The translations under genes and the position numbers were made by a program. This document shows, in pieces, positions 4,731 through 5,173 of a DNA stretch of 5,173 bases. The stretch comes from Lachnospiraceae bacterium (lineage in GTDB: Bacteria > Bacillota_A > Clostridia > Lachnospirales > Lachnospiraceae), in NCBI GenBank assembly GCA_017958245.1, contig JAGDDC010000230.1:1-5173 (forward strand). Direction: 5' to 3'. Positions within the stretch are counted from its first letter, which is position 1, and each line of letters starts with the position of its first letter. The notes beneath the pieces are model-generated. The model was not told where the DNA came from, made no database searches, and saw nothing but the letters and a program-made list of their open reading frames with translations.

Positions 4731-5173
4731 ATGGCACAGCAGATCACATTTGAAGACGGAAAGAAGATGACCGTGAGCACGGGTTCCTCGCTCCTTGAGG
4801 TCCTGAGGAGGCTCGGCATACCTGTGAGCGCAGACTGCGGCGGGCTTGGAACCTGTGGCAAATGCACAGTGCTGGTAAACGGAAGGCCTGTAAAGTCCTG
4901 CCGCTACGAGATAGAGGAGGATATAGAGGTCTCGCTCCTGCCTGACGGTTTTGCACCTTCTTTTTCATATGATATGACGGGAGTTGAAGGTGGAGCTTTG
5001 AAAGGCGCTAAAGACGGAGAGAGAGACGGCGCAAGAGATGACGTGAGAGAAGACGCATATGCGATGGCTGTGGACCTTGGGACCACGACGATAGCGGGAT
5101 ACCTGCTGAGCCTTGAGACAGGCCGCTGTGTCTCGCAAATGAGCATCGCAAACCCTCAGATCTCCTTCGGGGC
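4731..5173 (+). CDS. 2Fe-2S ferredoxin/ASKHA protein, RACo-like (5' part)
   Basis: The first 147 residues are visible and the gene continues past the window edge. Residues 1-75 form a 2Fe-2S ferredoxin domain with Cys36, Cys42, Cys45 and Cys57 (CGGLGTCGKC, then a later SC). A short charged linker follows. AVDLGTTTIAGYLL (113-126) then starts an ASKHA (actin/sugar kinase/Hsp70) fold with the phosphate-binding DLGTTT. ANPQISFG (140-147) matches, from memory, the conserved NPQ..G segment of the RACo/DUF4445 family. RACo proteins use ATP and the iron-sulfur centre to re-reduce inactive Co(II) corrinoid on methyltransferase partners. The partner is not in view, so the exact substrate is unknown. 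The ATG at 4731 is preceded by an in-frame stop at 4710-4712, so no earlier start exists. The ribosome site is weak (GGGGG, 4718-4722). Confidence 0.88.
   Translation, partial: MAQQITFEDGKKMTVSTGSSLLEVLRRLGIPVSADCGGLGTCGKCTVLVNGRPVKSCRYEIEEDIEVSLLPDGFAPSFSYDMTGVEGGALKGAKDGERDGARDDVREDAYAMAVDLGTTTIAGYLLSLETGRCVSQMSIANPQISFG
5010..5057 (+). repeat. Four tandem 12-bp units in the ASKHA-protein linker
   Basis: The 48 bp are in frame and encode KDGE, RDGA, RDDV and REDA (residues 94-109), a degenerate tetrapeptide repeat of the form [KR][DE][GD]x. At DNA level each unit is close to AGA-GAC-GGC-GNR. It lies exactly between the 2Fe-2S domain and the ASKHA domain, as expected for a flexible, length-tolerant linker that grew by repeat duplication. 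Confidence 0.6.

Noticed and set aside
4700..4753. A 17-codon reading frame starting at ATG 4700 just after the consensus promoter
   Set aside because: It has no ribosome site and overlaps the start of the ferredoxin/ASKHA gene in another frame. It could be a leader peptide, but nothing in its composition supports that.

Overview
The window looks like ordinary chromosomal DNA from an anaerobic Bacillota bacterium of the class Clostridia (inferred). The evidence is strong AGGAGG-type ribosome binding sites, sigma-A promoters with 16-17 bp spacers, a canonical CIRCE heat-shock operator, an OhrR close to the Bacillus type, a DUF6198 membrane protein, and a 2Fe-2S/ASKHA (RACo-like) protein typical of anaerobes. 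Base composition is roughly balanced, with G/C-ending codons common. I see no insertion sequence, phage gene, CRISPR array, tRNA or rRNA.

Layout, left to right. A promoter (53-81) drives gpmA, the glycolytic phosphoglycerate mutase (123-869), followed by a GC-rich hairpin terminator (916-940). A 195-bp gap with three short CGGAC-type repeats precedes a six-helix DUF6198/YczE-like membrane protein (1065-1745). A near-consensus promoter lies over the last codons of that gene and starts a two-gene peroxide-defence unit: a cysteine-type glutathione peroxidase homologue (1815-2357) and the organic-peroxide sensor OhrR (2400-2834). The unit ends at a hairpin terminator (2853-2877) that it shares with the gene coming from the right.

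On the minus strand, reading right to left, an Hsp20 small heat-shock gene (4477-4037) has a perfect CIRCE element wrapped around its -35 box, a structured 5' leader and a strong terminator (4023-3995). It is followed by a separately promoted DHH/DHHA1 phosphoesterase (3872-2886) whose Shine-Dalgarno is separated from the ATG by a hairpin. On the right, divergent from hsp20, a fully consensus promoter (4662-4689) drives a 2Fe-2S ferredoxin/ASKHA protein that runs off the window at 5173.

How it works together: the centre and right of the window are stress-related. The peroxidase and its probable repressor form one peroxide-response operon, and hsp20 is a heat-inducible HrcA target. Glycolysis (gpmA), small-nucleotide turnover (DHH protein) and corrinoid-enzyme reactivation (ASKHA protein) are independent neighbours. 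I found no obviously new multi-gene system. The most interesting signals are regulatory: a candidate OhrR operator over the peroxidase promoter, a hairpin-bridged translation start, a possible SD-masking switch in the hsp20 leader, and a tandem 12-bp repeat coding a charged linker in the ASKHA protein.
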